From assembly GCA_029719485.1 (NCBI GenBank), contig CP120722.1:3968001-4032000 (forward strand): a stretch of DNA of 64,000 nt. The letters run 5' to 3'. Numbering within the stretch: the stretch's first letter is position 1; each line of letters starts with the position of its first letter. This DNA comes from Kiritimatiellota bacterium B12222. GTDB lineage: Bacteria > Verrucomicrobiota > Kiritimatiellia > SS1-B-03-39 > UBA6053. A program made the position numbers and the translations under genes. The notes below the pieces were generated by a model. The model made no database searches. It had not been told where the DNA came from and saw only the letters and a list, made by a program, of their open reading frames with translations. Positions 34,610 through 44,126 of the stretch are shown piece by piece.

Positions 34610-36685
34610 TTAAAACGAACCACGTAACGCAAATTCAAAGACACGTGGATCTCCGGGGAAAGCCTGATAATAATGGCGATTGGATTCGATATAGGACTCA
34701 TCAAAGATATTTTTAACATTAAGTATCAAGGTCCAATCTTCCGGCCCCTTAAAACGAGACAGCGAAACTGAAGCCGACACATCGAAGATATGTGAGGCAT
34801 CAATATACGATTCAGGCCCCACATACTGACCACGAAAGGTCGCATCATATTGATCCCGAAAACGATACCCACATCCCAACACCACATCCTCAAAAGCACC
34901 ACCGGTAATGCGATACGATGTCGTGACAGTCACCGCATGAGGTGGTGTAGAATCCACCTCCACCCGGTCGGTATCACGCTCGGTATCATTGTACGTGTAA
35001 GCAGCATAAATGGTCCAATTATCTGTGATATCACCCACCAATGACAACTCAATCCCTTCAGAATCGGTCTCACCCTCTTCTTCGTAATATCCCGTCACAT
35101 CATTATAACTGGGGGTACTTTGCTGCTCAATTTGATACACAGATGCTGTAAACCAAAGCGTATCTACAGGAGAATACCGAAAGCCACCTTCAAGTTGTGT
35201 CGCCTGCCATGAAGAGGTTAATTCCACCCCCTCAGCTTTCTCATAACCAAAATTCGGTGCCTCAGTCGTCGCCAGATTTACGAACAACACCACCTGATCT
35301 GTAGGAAGTATACTCATGCCCACTCGGGGACTAACACTATCTCCCTTATTCCCTAAATCACTTTCATGTTGATCATATCGGATTCCCGCCAATAACCGAA
35401 ACATCTCCCAACTCAGCTCATCTTGCAAAAACAACCCGGCTTTATCGACACGGCTCGCAGACGGACGAATGGTCGCAGAACTAAAATCCGTTGTGGAATA
35501 TATCGTGCCAAACCCACCATCACCTTCACTTTCTTTCCGGGTCCAGTCGGCTTGGGAAACCAGGGTGTGCCCCACCTCTCCTGTTTCCGTAAGATACACC
35601 CCACGCAAAAAAGCATTGTAGGCTTTGGAAACTTTATCATAGGCCGAATATTCATAGCTGTCTTGCCCCTGCGAAACTGTATACGCTCCCGCCGACAAAT
35701 GTTCGGCTTTAATGTCTGCACGTGCCATGCCCGCACCCGCAACCACATTCAAATCTTCATGCACCTGATAATCAGCAAATGCTTGAACCGTGGTCCCTTT
35801 ATACAGATCTCGCATATCCGTTTCAGGCACGTAGCTCTCCCAGTTATAATCTCCCCAAGGTTCTCCCTCATAAATAGGAATTCCTTGATAGCCGGGTTGA
35901 TCGGTATACTGAAAGGTCGTATTTAACTCTATGGTCAAATCGTCAGTAGCCTGCCAAGTCACCGCAGGTGCGATGGAATAATTCTCACGCCAATCATTAT
36001 CTTCCGGCAACCAAAATGATTTCCCGTACTCAACCAAACCCGGAACCCGCAAAGCCAGCGTTCCCTCTTTATTCACCTCGTTCACATCAAAACTGGCACG
36101 GTACCGTTGCGTATCCTCTCCCAAAATCGCCCGGAATTCATTGTCATTAAAGTCCTCAACCAAGGAGGCTTGTTTTTGAATCAAACTGATGGCACCCCCT
36201 GCACCATAGGCCCCCAAAGAACTGGTGGTCCCCCCCGATGTGGATCCCGTAGGACCATTGATAATTTCCACCCGTTCTAAAGAAATGGGATCTAAAAAAG
36301 TTCCCATAAATCCAGGCAATGGCAAAGTCCCCCCTAACATCGGCTCCGTTCCTGGAATACCCCGAACCGAATATTGCCCCGCCGTACGCGACTGTAGAGT
36401 TTTCCCTCCCGTTTGAATACCTGGTTGATACCGTAACAAATCATGTAAATCCAACGGTGCCACTTCCCGAATGAAATCTTTGGTTAATACATTCACCACC
36501 ACCGGAAGATCTTGAGGAGGCGTATCACTAAACGTCGCCGTAGACACATAAGCAGTGTTGTAGCGTGAGAGTGGCGTACTCATAATCGTCATATCATCCA
36601 TTTCAATAGGTTCCTGTTTCAACTGAGCGGACAGGGACGTAGCAAGAACAACGGAAAAACAAGCAAGGGGGATAACTTTAAACAT
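34610..36685 (-). CDS. TonB-dependent outer-membrane receptor (siderophore-receptor type)
   Basis: 691 aa from ATG 36685, which gives the signal peptide MFKVIPLACFSVVLATSLSA; an in-frame codon at 36730 would overlap the permease gene. Residues ~25-35 may hold a TonB box. The plug domain covers ~55-180 (DLPVVVNVLTKDFIREV, GQYSVRGIPGTEPM, LERVEIINGPTGS); the rest is a beta-barrel ending in the terminal Phe of FALRGSF, as expected for BAM substrates. No STN domain, so no sigma/anti-sigma signalling. It lies 19 nt after a MacB-type permease gene in one operon. Ligand unknown. Confidence 0.9.
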   Translation of the reverse strand: MFKVIPLACFSVVLATSLSAQLKQEPIEMDDMTIMSTPLSRYNTAYVSTATFSDTPPQDLPVVVNVLTKDFIREVAPLDLHDLLRYQPGIQTGGKTLQSRTAGQYSVRGIPGTEPMLGGTLPLPGFMGTFLDPISLERVEIINGPTGSTSGGTTSSLGAYGAGGAISLIQKQASLVEDFNDNEFRAILGEDTQRYRASFDVNEVNKEGTLALRVPGLVEYGKSFWLPEDNDWRENYSIAPAVTWQATDDLTIELNTTFQYTDQPGYQGIPIYEGEPWGDYNWESYVPETDMRDLYKGTTVQAFADYQVHEDLNVVAGAGMARADIKAEHLSAGAYTVSQGQDSYEYSAYDKVSKAYNAFLRGVYLTETGEVGHTLVSQADWTRKESEGDGGFGTIYSTTDFSSATIRPSASRVDKAGLFLQDELSWEMFRLLAGIRYDQHESDLGNKGDSVSPRVGMSILPTDQVVLFVNLATTEAPNFGYEKAEGVELTSSWQATQLEGGFRYSPVDTLWFTASVYQIEQQSTPSYNDVTGYYEEEGETDSEGIELSLVGDITDNWTIYAAYTYNDTERDTDRVEVDSTPPHAVTVTTSYRITGGAFEDVVLGCGYRFRDQYDATFRGQYVGPESYIDASHIFDVSASVSLSRFKGPEDWTLILNVKNIFDESYIESNRHYYQAFPGDPRVFEFALRGSF

Positions 36686-36704
36686 AGTTTGTATAGGGTT
36701 CAAT

Positions 36705-39476
36705 TTATGTGAGCGGAGGACGTTCTGCACTGTGACGATTCAAGATCCACCAAACCGGTGGCGCAGAAACGCAAAGGCATAACAACGTAAAAAATCCGAT
36801 GCCGTTCAGCAATTGGGGCCACGGCACCACCAACCCTATCGGCAAACCTCCAAAGGACATGGATGCCCGGGTCAGCCCTGTAAAAGTCCAGCCCATGCAA
36901 ACCCCGCTGAGTAAACTGAGGGCAATTCCGTTCCCGCCTGTGAGCAAAGCTTCGGAGAACAGCAAGCGCCCCAATTGCGCACGGCTCATTCCCACCGCCC
37001 GCATCACCTGAATTTCCCGGGCAAACTTTTCCGCAGCTCCCGTAAGCAAAGTTACCATGCCAAAAGAGAGAATGATCATAGAATAAAAGGGTACCCGCGC
37101 CATATCGCCAATGATATTGGCCCCGTGGGAAATCGTCCCATCCGCAATCTCATCTCGGTGATGCACCCGCACGGTGTGGGTCTGACTTTCCCCAATGGAA
37201 GCACGAATTTCTTTTTCTAAAACTTGTCCCGCTTCTAATGGATCCATGGCTGCTAAATCTGATCCGTAGTTCATCCACAGGTAATAACTTTTCTCCTGGT
37301 TCCCGGTAATCTTGCGTGCAAAATTTTCACTCACAAATACCGGACCACTGGTGCCGGATCGGAAACCATTCCGTCCCCGCAAATGCGCACGCGAAGTGAC
37401 CAAATGCCAATTGAGATCCACCACCCCCCTGATTTGCAGGCGTACCGCTTCAGGCGCTCCCCCTCCCCTTTTAGAGGGACGACCTTCCCCCGGCAGAAAA
37501 CTGATTTCATCGCCAACCGTCAATCCGCTCTGCCGGGAGAACATTGCCGTGATCACACAGCCCTCACCCGAAACCATTGTGGGCACCGCCTCTGCCGCGC
37601 TCCCCTTCAGAAATTCAAAAGATGCCAAAGGATTTTCCCCTCCAAAGGCTTCCTGCGAATTTACCCCGAAAAGCAACAGGTTGTCTACGCCACGCCCCAC
37701 ATTTTTTCCAGTTGTCATGCGCATCGCATCCAAAACGTCCGCCCCCAACTTAAACTGGGAAACTTCGATCGAAAGCGCTTTGCCATCGGCCACCCCATCC
37801 AGGGATGATATTTTTTCCACCTCCGATTTCGAAATGCCTCCTGGAAGGAAATCCACAATCACATCCGGGAAGCTGGAGCTTGGAATAAAAGGTGCGGTCA
37901 AAGTTGCCCCCCAAATATGAATCGCGGTGTACATCCCCAAGCCCACCGCCAAGGTCACTGTCATCCCCGCATGAAAAGAATTATGACGAATCATACGCCC
38001 CTTTAACAGATGGCCATTTAACCCAAACAGTAGAGCAAGCAAGGGCGACAACAACGTTTCCACTGCCACCATCAATGCCGGAAGACTCAACCACAATCCA
38101 ATCATGTGAAGCGGAATCCCCACCGTGACCAATAACAGATATACCATTTTCGAACTCAGAGGTAAGGGCAGTACCAAAATCAACATCGGGAAAAGCAATA
38201 CAATCCCGATCAACGTCCGCACAATCGAGATCGATCCATCATTCAGTCGCGGGGTCGAAAAGGCATCCAAAGGATGCACCCGAAACGTGCGGAGAATGGG
38301 CCACCCCAAAGAAAGGAGTGAAATCAACATCACAAATCCGAGAGAGAAAACCGGGGTGACCCATCCTGTGTCCGCACCTTCCGGAAATAATTCCGGGCTG
38401 GTTCGGGTAAAAACGTCCAAAGCCAAACGACCGCCTGAAAATCCGATTCCCCAACCCAAAAATGCCAAGACCAAACCTTCACCCGCCACCCATCGGGCGA
38501 CCTGACCCTTGGTGGCGCCCGCGCAACGCAGGCGGGAGAGAATCAGCAAGCGACGTTCCCAACCCATGTTCATCGCATTCACCAACATGCACAATGCCGT
38601 CAACACCGACAAGGTAAGCATCAAAGGAAGCGAGCGTCGGAAATTTCGGAGACCATCGCCGGCCACGGCATCTTCCAAAAGCTGCCGGTTCACCAAATAA
38701 GTCTTCCAGGCCGCGTAATCATGTTGCTCCAACAACGTCTGCATATTCTTTTCAGCCATCCGCCCGGAGGTTTGACACAATAAAATATCCGTAAGATCTT
38801 TAGTCCCCCCTTCACCAAGCAACTGATCCCATCCTCTGGCATTCACAAAAAATGTCGGAAAACCTGATACCACTTCTCGCAGATCCAAGTAGCCCACAAA
38901 AGTAACATTCACCGCTCGTCCGCTACTAATGACCGGCATGGTGCTTCCCAACGCCGGCAAATCAAATCCACGGGGCGTAAAAACCGACCGACTTAAAACG
39001 GCCTCAACATTTTCCGCATCCGGATCCGGCCAACGGCCGATCAATTTCGCTTCAGGAAACGGAGAAACCCCGTCACTCACCACCGCAGCCGCACGAAGGG
39101 GTGGTCCCTGCAAAGGACGGCCCTCCGGCCGAAAATCCAAGGTCACCGCCAGGGTCGTATATAACTTCGCATCCGCCACCCCATCTACAGACCTCATGTT
39201 TTCTTCAAATCCATTCGGAAAACGAAGTGGCGGTTTCGGACCACCCGACGGCCCGCCTCCTCCACGTCCAAAGGAAGCCCCCGCTTTTACCGGAGAAACC
39301 CAATGCGAATAAGGACCCGACATCCGCTCGACACGCTTTTGGGTTTGCGCCATCGAGGTGGTAAGAAACCCAACCGACCACACCAGCAAACCAGTGGATG
39401 CCGCCACCCCGATCACCGCGGTCAAGGTGCGTAAACGATCCGCCTTTATGCCTTTCCAAACCAACTTTGCAATCAT
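36705..39476 (-). CDS. FtsX/MacB-type ABC transporter permease, large
   Basis: 923 aa with two FtsX-like halves: an N-terminal segment (LTAVIGVAASTGLLVWSVGFL) followed by a large periplasmic region with a Gly/Pro-rich insert (~70-80), three membrane segments near ~285-400, four more near ~420-530, a second periplasmic domain and three C-terminal segments (MIILSFGMVTLLTGAAEKFA to the end). Such permeases work mechanically with a LolD/MacB-type ATPase to export or extract lipids, lipoproteins or peptides. ATG 39476 overlaps the ATPase stop by 4 nt. No dedicated membrane-fusion protein gene is adjacent. Confidence 0.87.
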   Translation of the reverse strand: MIAKLVWKGIKADRLRTLTAVIGVAASTGLLVWSVGFLTTSMAQTQKRVERMSGPYSHWVSPVKAGASFGRGGGGPSGGPKPPLRFPNGFEENMRSVDGVADAKLYTTLAVTLDFRPEGRPLQGPPLRAAAVVSDGVSPFPEAKLIGRWPDPDAENVEAVLSRSVFTPRGFDLPALGSTMPVISSGRAVNVTFVGYLDLREVVSGFPTFFVNARGWDQLLGEGGTKDLTDILLCQTSGRMAEKNMQTLLEQHDYAAWKTYLVNRQLLEDAVAGDGLRNFRRSLPLMLTLSVLTALCMLVNAMNMGWERRLLILSRLRCAGATKGQVARWVAGEGLVLAFLGWGIGFSGGRLALDVFTRTSPELFPEGADTGWVTPVFSLGFVMLISLLSLGWPILRTFRVHPLDAFSTPRLNDGSISIVRTLIGIVLLFPMLILVLPLPLSSKMVYLLLVTVGIPLHMIGLWLSLPALMVAVETLLSPLLALLFGLNGHLLKGRMIRHNSFHAGMTVTLAVGLGMYTAIHIWGATLTAPFIPSSSFPDVIVDFLPGGISKSEVEKISSLDGVADGKALSIEVSQFKLGADVLDAMRMTTGKNVGRGVDNLLLFGVNSQEAFGGENPLASFEFLKGSAAEAVPTMVSGEGCVITAMFSRQSGLTVGDEISFLPGEGRPSKRGGGAPEAVRLQIRGVVDLNWHLVTSRAHLRGRNGFRSGTSGPVFVSENFARKITGNQEKSYYLWMNYGSDLAAMDPLEAGQVLEKEIRASIGESQTHTVRVHHRDEIADGTISHGANIIGDMARVPFYSMIILSFGMVTLLTGAAEKFAREIQVMRAVGMSRAQLGRLLFSEALLTGGNGIALSLLSGVCMGWTFTGLTRASMSFGGLPIGLVVPWPQLLNGIGFFTLLCLCVSAPPVWWILNRHSAERPPLT

Positions 39477-40216
39477 CGGGCGCTCTCCGAAACAGGGACA
39501 TGCCCCATCATTTCCAGATAAGTTTTTGATACAAATTCTGCATTGTGCTTGGTTTCAAAATGCTTCAGCAACTGACCATCCCGAAGCAAATGCAGGCGAT
39601 CCGACACCGCCGCTACCCGCGGATCATGCGTAACCATCAAAATCGTAGAATCCTGCTCCCTGTTTAACTCAGACAACAACTGACAAAGCGATTCCCCCGC
39701 CACCGAATCCAAATTCCCCGTAGGCTCATCCGCCAAAATGATGGCAGGACGAATATACAGTGCCCGCGCAATTGCCACCCGTTGACGCTCCCCGCCACTG
39801 AGTTGATCCGGCGATTTTTTGCGCAAGGCGAATATCCCCAACCGATCCAAAAGCAGCTTCAATTCAGCCGCATCTGCTTTCCGTCCATCCAACTGAATCG
39901 GCAACATTACATTTTCCTCCACACTCAACGCAGGAATCAAATTGAAATCCTGAAACACCAATCCGATACGACGGCGACGGAACTGACTTAAGGCCCGATC
40001 TTTCATGGTATGTAAAGACGCCCCATCCACCTGCACCTCACCCGCATCAGGACTCATCAACCCCGAAAGGATATGTAACAATGTACTTTTCCCCGAACCA
40101 CTTGCCCCCATTACACATTCAAAAGATCCTTCTTCAATTTGAAGGTTTACGCCGTCGAGAACCTGGCCTTGGCCGGCATAGGATTTAGAAAGTTGGGTAG
40201 CAGAAACAAGCGTCAT
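39473..40216 (-). CDS. MacB/LolD-type ABC transporter ATPase
   Basis: 247 aa from ATG 40216 (an upstream ATG at 40234 adds six residues). Walker A GASGSGKSTL, Q-loop VFQDFNLIPAL, signature LSGGERQRVAIARAL, Walker B IILADEPTGNLD and the switch His in VTHDPRVAA are all intact. It energises the FtsX-type permease encoded next (4-nt overlap). No strong ribosome-binding site at either start; a 10-bp inverted repeat with 48 bp between arms precedes the gene and may be its control region. Confidence 0.93.
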   Translation of the reverse strand: MTLVSATQLSKSYAGQGQVLDGVNLQIEEGSFECVMGASGSGKSTLLHILSGLMSPDAGEVQVDGASLHTMKDRALSQFRRRRIGLVFQDFNLIPALSVEENVMLPIQLDGRKADAAELKLLLDRLGIFALRKKSPDQLSGGERQRVAIARALYIRPAIILADEPTGNLDSVAGESLCQLLSELNREQDSTILMVTHDPRVAAVSDRLHLLRDGQLLKHFETKHNAEFVSKTYLEMMGHVPVSESAR

Positions 40217-40217
40217 A

Positions 40218-40285
40218 CGTATACAAGGGGTCAAGAGTTACATGATGTGCACTGGGCACATTTTCGAAGAGTAATCTTGTATACG
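40218..40285. promoter_or_regulatory. Inverted repeat in the promoter region of the ABC/TonB operon
   Basis: CGTATACAAG at 40218-40227 and its exact complement CTTGTATACG at 40276-40285 flank a 48-bp spacer that itself contains the imperfect dyad TGTGCACTGGGCACA (40247-40261). Position directly before the ATPase start suggests operator sites; the factor is unknown. Confidence 0.45.
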
Positions 40286-40324
40286 CAGCCCCCGAAGTGA
40301 GGGTTCACGGAAATTTGAAAAATA

Positions 40325-41872
40325 TTATTTTCTTCTCGTTACCCTGCCTTCCTTCAAGTTCAGGAAGCGTGTTACGCAGTTGGGTAAATTTTGCTTTTCA
40401 TGCGTCACAAAAATGAGCGCACAGCCGCTAGCCCCCACCACCGCATCAATCAATCTCAACAAGTGAATGCGGTGCGGTTCATTCAATCCCATGCAGGGCT
40501 CATCCAAAATCAACAAATCAATCGGACGTACCAGCGCCCGGGCAATGAGCACGGTTCTCTGCTCTTCAACCGCCAATTCAGCGAAGCTTTTATGTGCCTT
40601 TTCGCCCAAGCCCAGAGAATCCAACCAATCCCGGGCGATCCCCTTCCGAACCCGGCCACAACTTTCAAACAGTTGCAAGGTATCAAAAAATCCCGTACAC
40701 ACCGTATCCAACACCGTGAGTTCTTCTGGGAAATAAATATGCTGTTCGGGAGAAACCGACCCTATACGTTTTTTCACATCCCAAATGGAATGTCCCGGCC
40801 CCAACGGTTTCCCAAACAGCTGTACATCATTGGCATAGGCCATGGGATTATCCGCCTGAATCAAACTCAGCAGTGTCGATTTCCCGGCTCCATTATGCCC
40901 CGACAAAGCCCAACATTCCCCCGGCTGAATGGTCCACGATACGTCCTGCAAAATTTTCGTATCCCCGTAACATACATTCACCCCCTGCAACGAAACCAAG
41001 GGCGTCCGGTGTTTCCGTGGACGAAGCCGGGAAACCCAACTTTGGGGCAATACAATTTCTTCCGTAAACAACGCTCGCTTTTGAGAAGAACGACGCGTGG
41101 AGGTCTTCCTCCCACACGCCACCAATCGCCATTCTTCAACTTCGGCAATATGGTCTACACAATCGGGAAGTAAGCCTTCCTCAGGCGCCAAAAACATTAA
41201 ATTTAACCCCTGACACTGAAGCTTCAAAAAGATATCAGATAACTCTTTTCGGTACCCCACATCCAAGCCTTCAAAAGGATGCTCCAACACCACCAACAAA
41301 GGATCCGTCAACAAAGCCCTCGCCAAAAATACTTTGCGCCGTTCCCCATTCGAAAGCGCAGTCAGTTCCCGGGAAAACAAATTGCCTATCTTCAATAAGT
41401 CCAACACTTCGGCCTGAAAAGAAGGATATGCCTGACGTCGTTCCACAGACACATCATCAAGAGCATACAGATCAAAAACCGACATCAACGACAAAAAATC
41501 AGACACCAATAAAGGGAACTCTTCTAAATTCCGATTCCATCGCAATTGCGCAAATGCATCATCCCCTCCCATTTCATGCTGAAGATCCGTAAAAAATACA
41601 TGTGCGATTCCGCTTTCCGGACAAGCTTCAAACTGGGGATCCACCTCCTCATACCCATAAATCAACTCACCTTCTACCGGAGCAAGTTCACCACATAAGC
41701 CCTGAACCAAGGCATTTCGACCCGAATGCATTTCCCCTACCACACCCCAACATTCCTTGGATTGAATTTGCCACTGCGTATTTTCAAATATCAATCGATC
41801 TCCAGCACGAAAAGTTGTGTGCTGAAGATCAAGCAGAACCCCATGAAAAGAAGCAGATCGCAAATGCATCAT
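40325..41872 (-). CDS. ModF-like double ABC ATPase with one degenerate ATP site
   Basis: 515 aa, two ABC domains on one chain, no membrane part; resembles E. coli ModF. NBD1: Walker A is degenerate (GEMHSGRNAL, Lys to Arg), signature intact (LSNGERRKV), Walker B altered (LLVVLEHPFEGLD, catalytic Glu to His). NBD2: Walker A and B intact (GHNGAGKSTL, LLILDEPCMGLN), signature degenerate (LAVEEQ). The two halves complement each other to one working site. It starts immediately after the acuI-type gene stop (no gap). Function of ModF-type proteins is not well defined; no molybdate genes adjoin. Confidence 0.8.
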   Translation of the reverse strand: MMHLRSASFHGVLLDLQHTTFRAGDRLIFENTQWQIQSKECWGVVGEMHSGRNALVQGLCGELAPVEGELIYGYEEVDPQFEACPESGIAHVFFTDLQHEMGGDDAFAQLRWNRNLEEFPLLVSDFLSLMSVFDLYALDDVSVERRQAYPSFQAEVLDLLKIGNLFSRELTALSNGERRKVFLARALLTDPLLVVLEHPFEGLDVGYRKELSDIFLKLQCQGLNLMFLAPEEGLLPDCVDHIAEVEEWRLVACGRKTSTRRSSQKRALFTEEIVLPQSWVSRLRPRKHRTPLVSLQGVNVCYGDTKILQDVSWTIQPGECWALSGHNGAGKSTLLSLIQADNPMAYANDVQLFGKPLGPGHSIWDVKKRIGSVSPEQHIYFPEELTVLDTVCTGFFDTLQLFESCGRVRKGIARDWLDSLGLGEKAHKSFAELAVEEQRTVLIARALVRPIDLLILDEPCMGLNEPHRIHLLRLIDAVVGASGCALIFVTHEKQNLPNCVTRFLNLKEGRVTRRK

Positions 41873-42859
41873 CTACGCGTCAATTTTCACCACGGTGCGA
41901 CCGCGGGTTTTGCCATTGGCCATATTCTTTAATGCCTCAGGCGTCTCTTCCAACGAAATCTCCCGACAGAGAGCATCCAGTTGATTCGATTTCCATTCCG
42001 TAGATAATTTGTGCCACAGCGCTTTTTTCTGATCTAAGGGGCATTCAGCACTATCAATGCCGATCAAACTCAACCCTCGCAATATAAAGGGGAATACATT
42101 GGTATTTAATTCCATGCCCGTAATCATTCCACAACAGGTGATCACGCCACGATGTTGCATGGACTTGGTCAACACTTCGAGGGTTTTGCCCCCTACGGTT
42201 TCCACCGCGCCAGCCCACAGTCCCTTGAGCATGGGCTTGCCACTATCTTCAGTCAGTTCATCCGCAGAGATAATCCGCTTGGCCCCTAGATCCATTAACC
42301 AAGCGGCTGTTTCCGGATTCCGACTCGCCGCAACCACCTCAAATCCCGCAGCAGCCAACAAAGCCACTGCCACCGAGCCCACGCCCCCTGTAGCGCCGGT
42401 CACCACCACTTCACCTTTATCCGGGGTCAATCCATTTTGCAACAAACGCTCCACACACTGACCTGCGGTAAAACCGGCCGTGCCCAAAATCATCGCTTCA
42501 CGCAAGCTGTATCCCACCGGCTTCTCAATGACCCACTCCGACGGTACCCGAATATATTCAGCCAATCCGCCGGAAGTATTCATCCCTAAATCAAAGCCCA
42601 CCACAATCACTTCAGTCCCCTTCGCCAAGGTAGGAGATTCTTCAATAATACCCGCCGCATCTACACCCGGGGTATGGGGATATTTGCGGGTAATCCCTTT
42701 ATTTCCGGAAAAACTAAGCGCATCTTTGTAATTCAAAGAAGACCACTGTACCTTAATCAAGGTATCATTTTCAGGCAATTCGGAGAGCTCCCGTTGCACA
42801 ATCGCATGATCAAATACTTTCGGGGCGGATTCGGTAACGAGCAGGGCTTTGTATGTCAT
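41873..42859 (-). CDS. acuI: AcuI/YhdH-family NADPH oxidoreductase (acrylyl-CoA reductase type)
   Basis: 328 aa, zinc-free medium-chain dehydrogenase. WSSLNYKDALSFSGNKGITRKYPHTPGVD is split by the family pattern (NYKDAL and YPHTPGVDAAG), and VVTGATGGVGSVAVALLAAAG is the NADPH-binding motif; VETVGGKTL and GLSLIGIDSAECP are also typical of YhdH/AcuI. Members reduce acryloyl-CoA to propionyl-CoA, notably in DMSP or 3-hydroxypropionate metabolism; the substrate here is inferred from family only. Operon with the ModF-like gene. Confidence 0.87.
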   Translation of the reverse strand: MTYKALLVTESAPKVFDHAIVQRELSELPENDTLIKVQWSSLNYKDALSFSGNKGITRKYPHTPGVDAAGIIEESPTLAKGTEVIVVGFDLGMNTSGGLAEYIRVPSEWVIEKPVGYSLREAMILGTAGFTAGQCVERLLQNGLTPDKGEVVVTGATGGVGSVAVALLAAAGFEVVAASRNPETAAWLMDLGAKRIISADELTEDSGKPMLKGLWAGAVETVGGKTLEVLTKSMQHRGVITCCGMITGMELNTNVFPFILRGLSLIGIDSAECPLDQKKALWHKLSTEWKSNQLDALCREISLEETPEALKNMANGKTRGRTVVKIDA

Positions 42860-42984
42860 AACGCGCCTCTACGCCTATTTTCAGGAATTGGAAAGGGCAT
42901 ACTTTTATAAAAAACACCCTCTACTTCCGGCATTTCTACACTCCAGTCTTGCAATCTCACGCAGTTGACTTGACTATCATTCCC

Positions 42985-43674
42985 ATGCGTACACACATTT
43001 TTCAACATGTTCCCTTTGAAGGCCCTGGCAACATCTATCCCTGGTTGGTCGACCATCACAGCAGCATTGAAACGACTCATGTGTATCAAAATACCCCATT
43101 ACCCTCATTAGAAAGCTTTGACGTCCTCATCGTGATGGGTGGTCCCATGAGCGTAAAAGATGAAGCGCAATACCCCTGGCTTCGCGCCGAAAAAGCATTT
43201 ATCCGCGAAGCCATTTCAGCCGGAAAATCCATCCTGGGCATCTGCCTCGGCGCTCAACTCATCGCCGCCAGCTTAGGCACCGAAGTCAAAGCCAATCCCA
43301 TCAAAGAAATTGGTTGGTTTCCCATCCACGGAAATGAATACCACGCAGGGTTTCTCTTCCCGGAAGAGTTAACCGTCTTTCATTGGCACGGCGAAAGCTT
43401 TGAGTTGCCTCCCGACGCCATGCTCTTGGCCTCCTCCCCTGACTGTAAACACCAAGCCTTTCAATTATCCGGAAAAAAAGTCATCGGAATACAATTTCAT
43501 CTGGAAACCAACGCGGAAAGCCTCAAGGCCATCATCGAACATTGCCGACACGAATTAGAACCGGGAGCCAAAATCATGCCCGAATCCGAAATGCTCAAAA
43601 AAGCCCCGCAGTATTTTGAAAAAATTCATCACCAAATGAATCGACTGCTTCTTTATTTAACTTCCGACATTTAA
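42985..43674 (+). CDS. Class I glutamine amidotransferase (GMP-synthase-like domain protein)
   Basis: 229 aa, a free-standing GATase1. The nucleophile elbow ILGICLGAQLIAASLG holds the catalytic Cys; VIGIQFHLETNAESL carries the His and Glu of the triad. It lacks any synthetase domain, so it belongs to the stand-alone group related to YfeJ/gamma-glutamyl hydrolases, possibly degrading a gamma-glutamyl compound. ATG 42985 (MRTHIFQHVPFEGPGN) fits the family; the TTG/CAG frame upstream to 42949 is extra. The next gene starts 12 nt downstream. Confidence 0.87.
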   Translation: MRTHIFQHVPFEGPGNIYPWLVDHHSSIETTHVYQNTPLPSLESFDVLIVMGGPMSVKDEAQYPWLRAEKAFIREAISAGKSILGICLGAQLIAASLGTEVKANPIKEIGWFPIHGNEYHAGFLFPEELTVFHWHGESFELPPDAMLLASSPDCKHQAFQLSGKKVIGIQFHLETNAESLKAIIEHCRHELEPGAKIMPESEMLKKAPQYFEKIHHQMNRLLLYLTSDI

Positions 43675-43686
43675 ACCCACGCCACC

Positions 43687-44097
43687 ATGACCCAAGACGA
43701 ATCAAATTTAAATTTGCTCAGCATTTTTCATTTTGTGTTAGGAGGCCTCACCGCCCTCATTTCCTGCTTCCCTTTCATCCACCTCCTCTTTGGCGTTCTC
43801 ATGCTAACGGAGCAAGCGAATGCTGAAGAGGAAATCCCCGCTTTTGTCGCTTGGCTTTTCATCTGCATTCCCGCCACCCTCATTCTCATGGGCTGGGCCT
43901 TATCGATTTGCATGATTGTCGCCGGCCTTAAACTCAAAAAACGCAAAGCCTATACCTTCTGCGTGGTCATCGCCTGTATCGAATGTTTGATGATGCCCTT
44001 CGGCACATTATTGGGCGTGTTTACCTTGATCATGTTGTACAAAGAACCCATCAAAGCCCTATTCTATCCCGCCACGCCTCCGCCTATGGTCAGGTAA
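43687..44097 (+). CDS. Small membrane protein of unknown function
   Basis: 136 aa with three to four hydrophobic segments (~12-42, 53-82, 90-115): FHFVLGGLTALISCFPFIHL, AWLFICIPATLILMGWALSI, YTFCVVIACIECLMMPFGTL, ending in LYKEPIKALFYP. The pattern recurs in bacterial proteins of unknown function in several phyla. Twelve nt after the amidotransferase gene, so probably cotranscribed, but no functional link is evident. Confidence 0.65.
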   Translation: MTQDESNLNLLSIFHFVLGGLTALISCFPFIHLLFGVLMLTEQANAEEEIPAFVAWLFICIPATLILMGWALSICMIVAGLKLKKRKAYTFCVVIACIECLMMPFGTLLGVFTLIMLYKEPIKALFYPATPPPMVR

Positions 44098-44126
44098 ACG
44101 CCCCCGCTATTCTCGATGGAGAGTCT

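Noticed and set aside
37312-37920. 202-codon plus-strand ORF
   Set aside because: Antisense shadow of the FtsX-type permease gene.
40391-41173. 260-codon plus-strand ORF
   Set aside because: Antisense to the ModF-like ABC gene, low-complexity composition, no ribosome-binding site.
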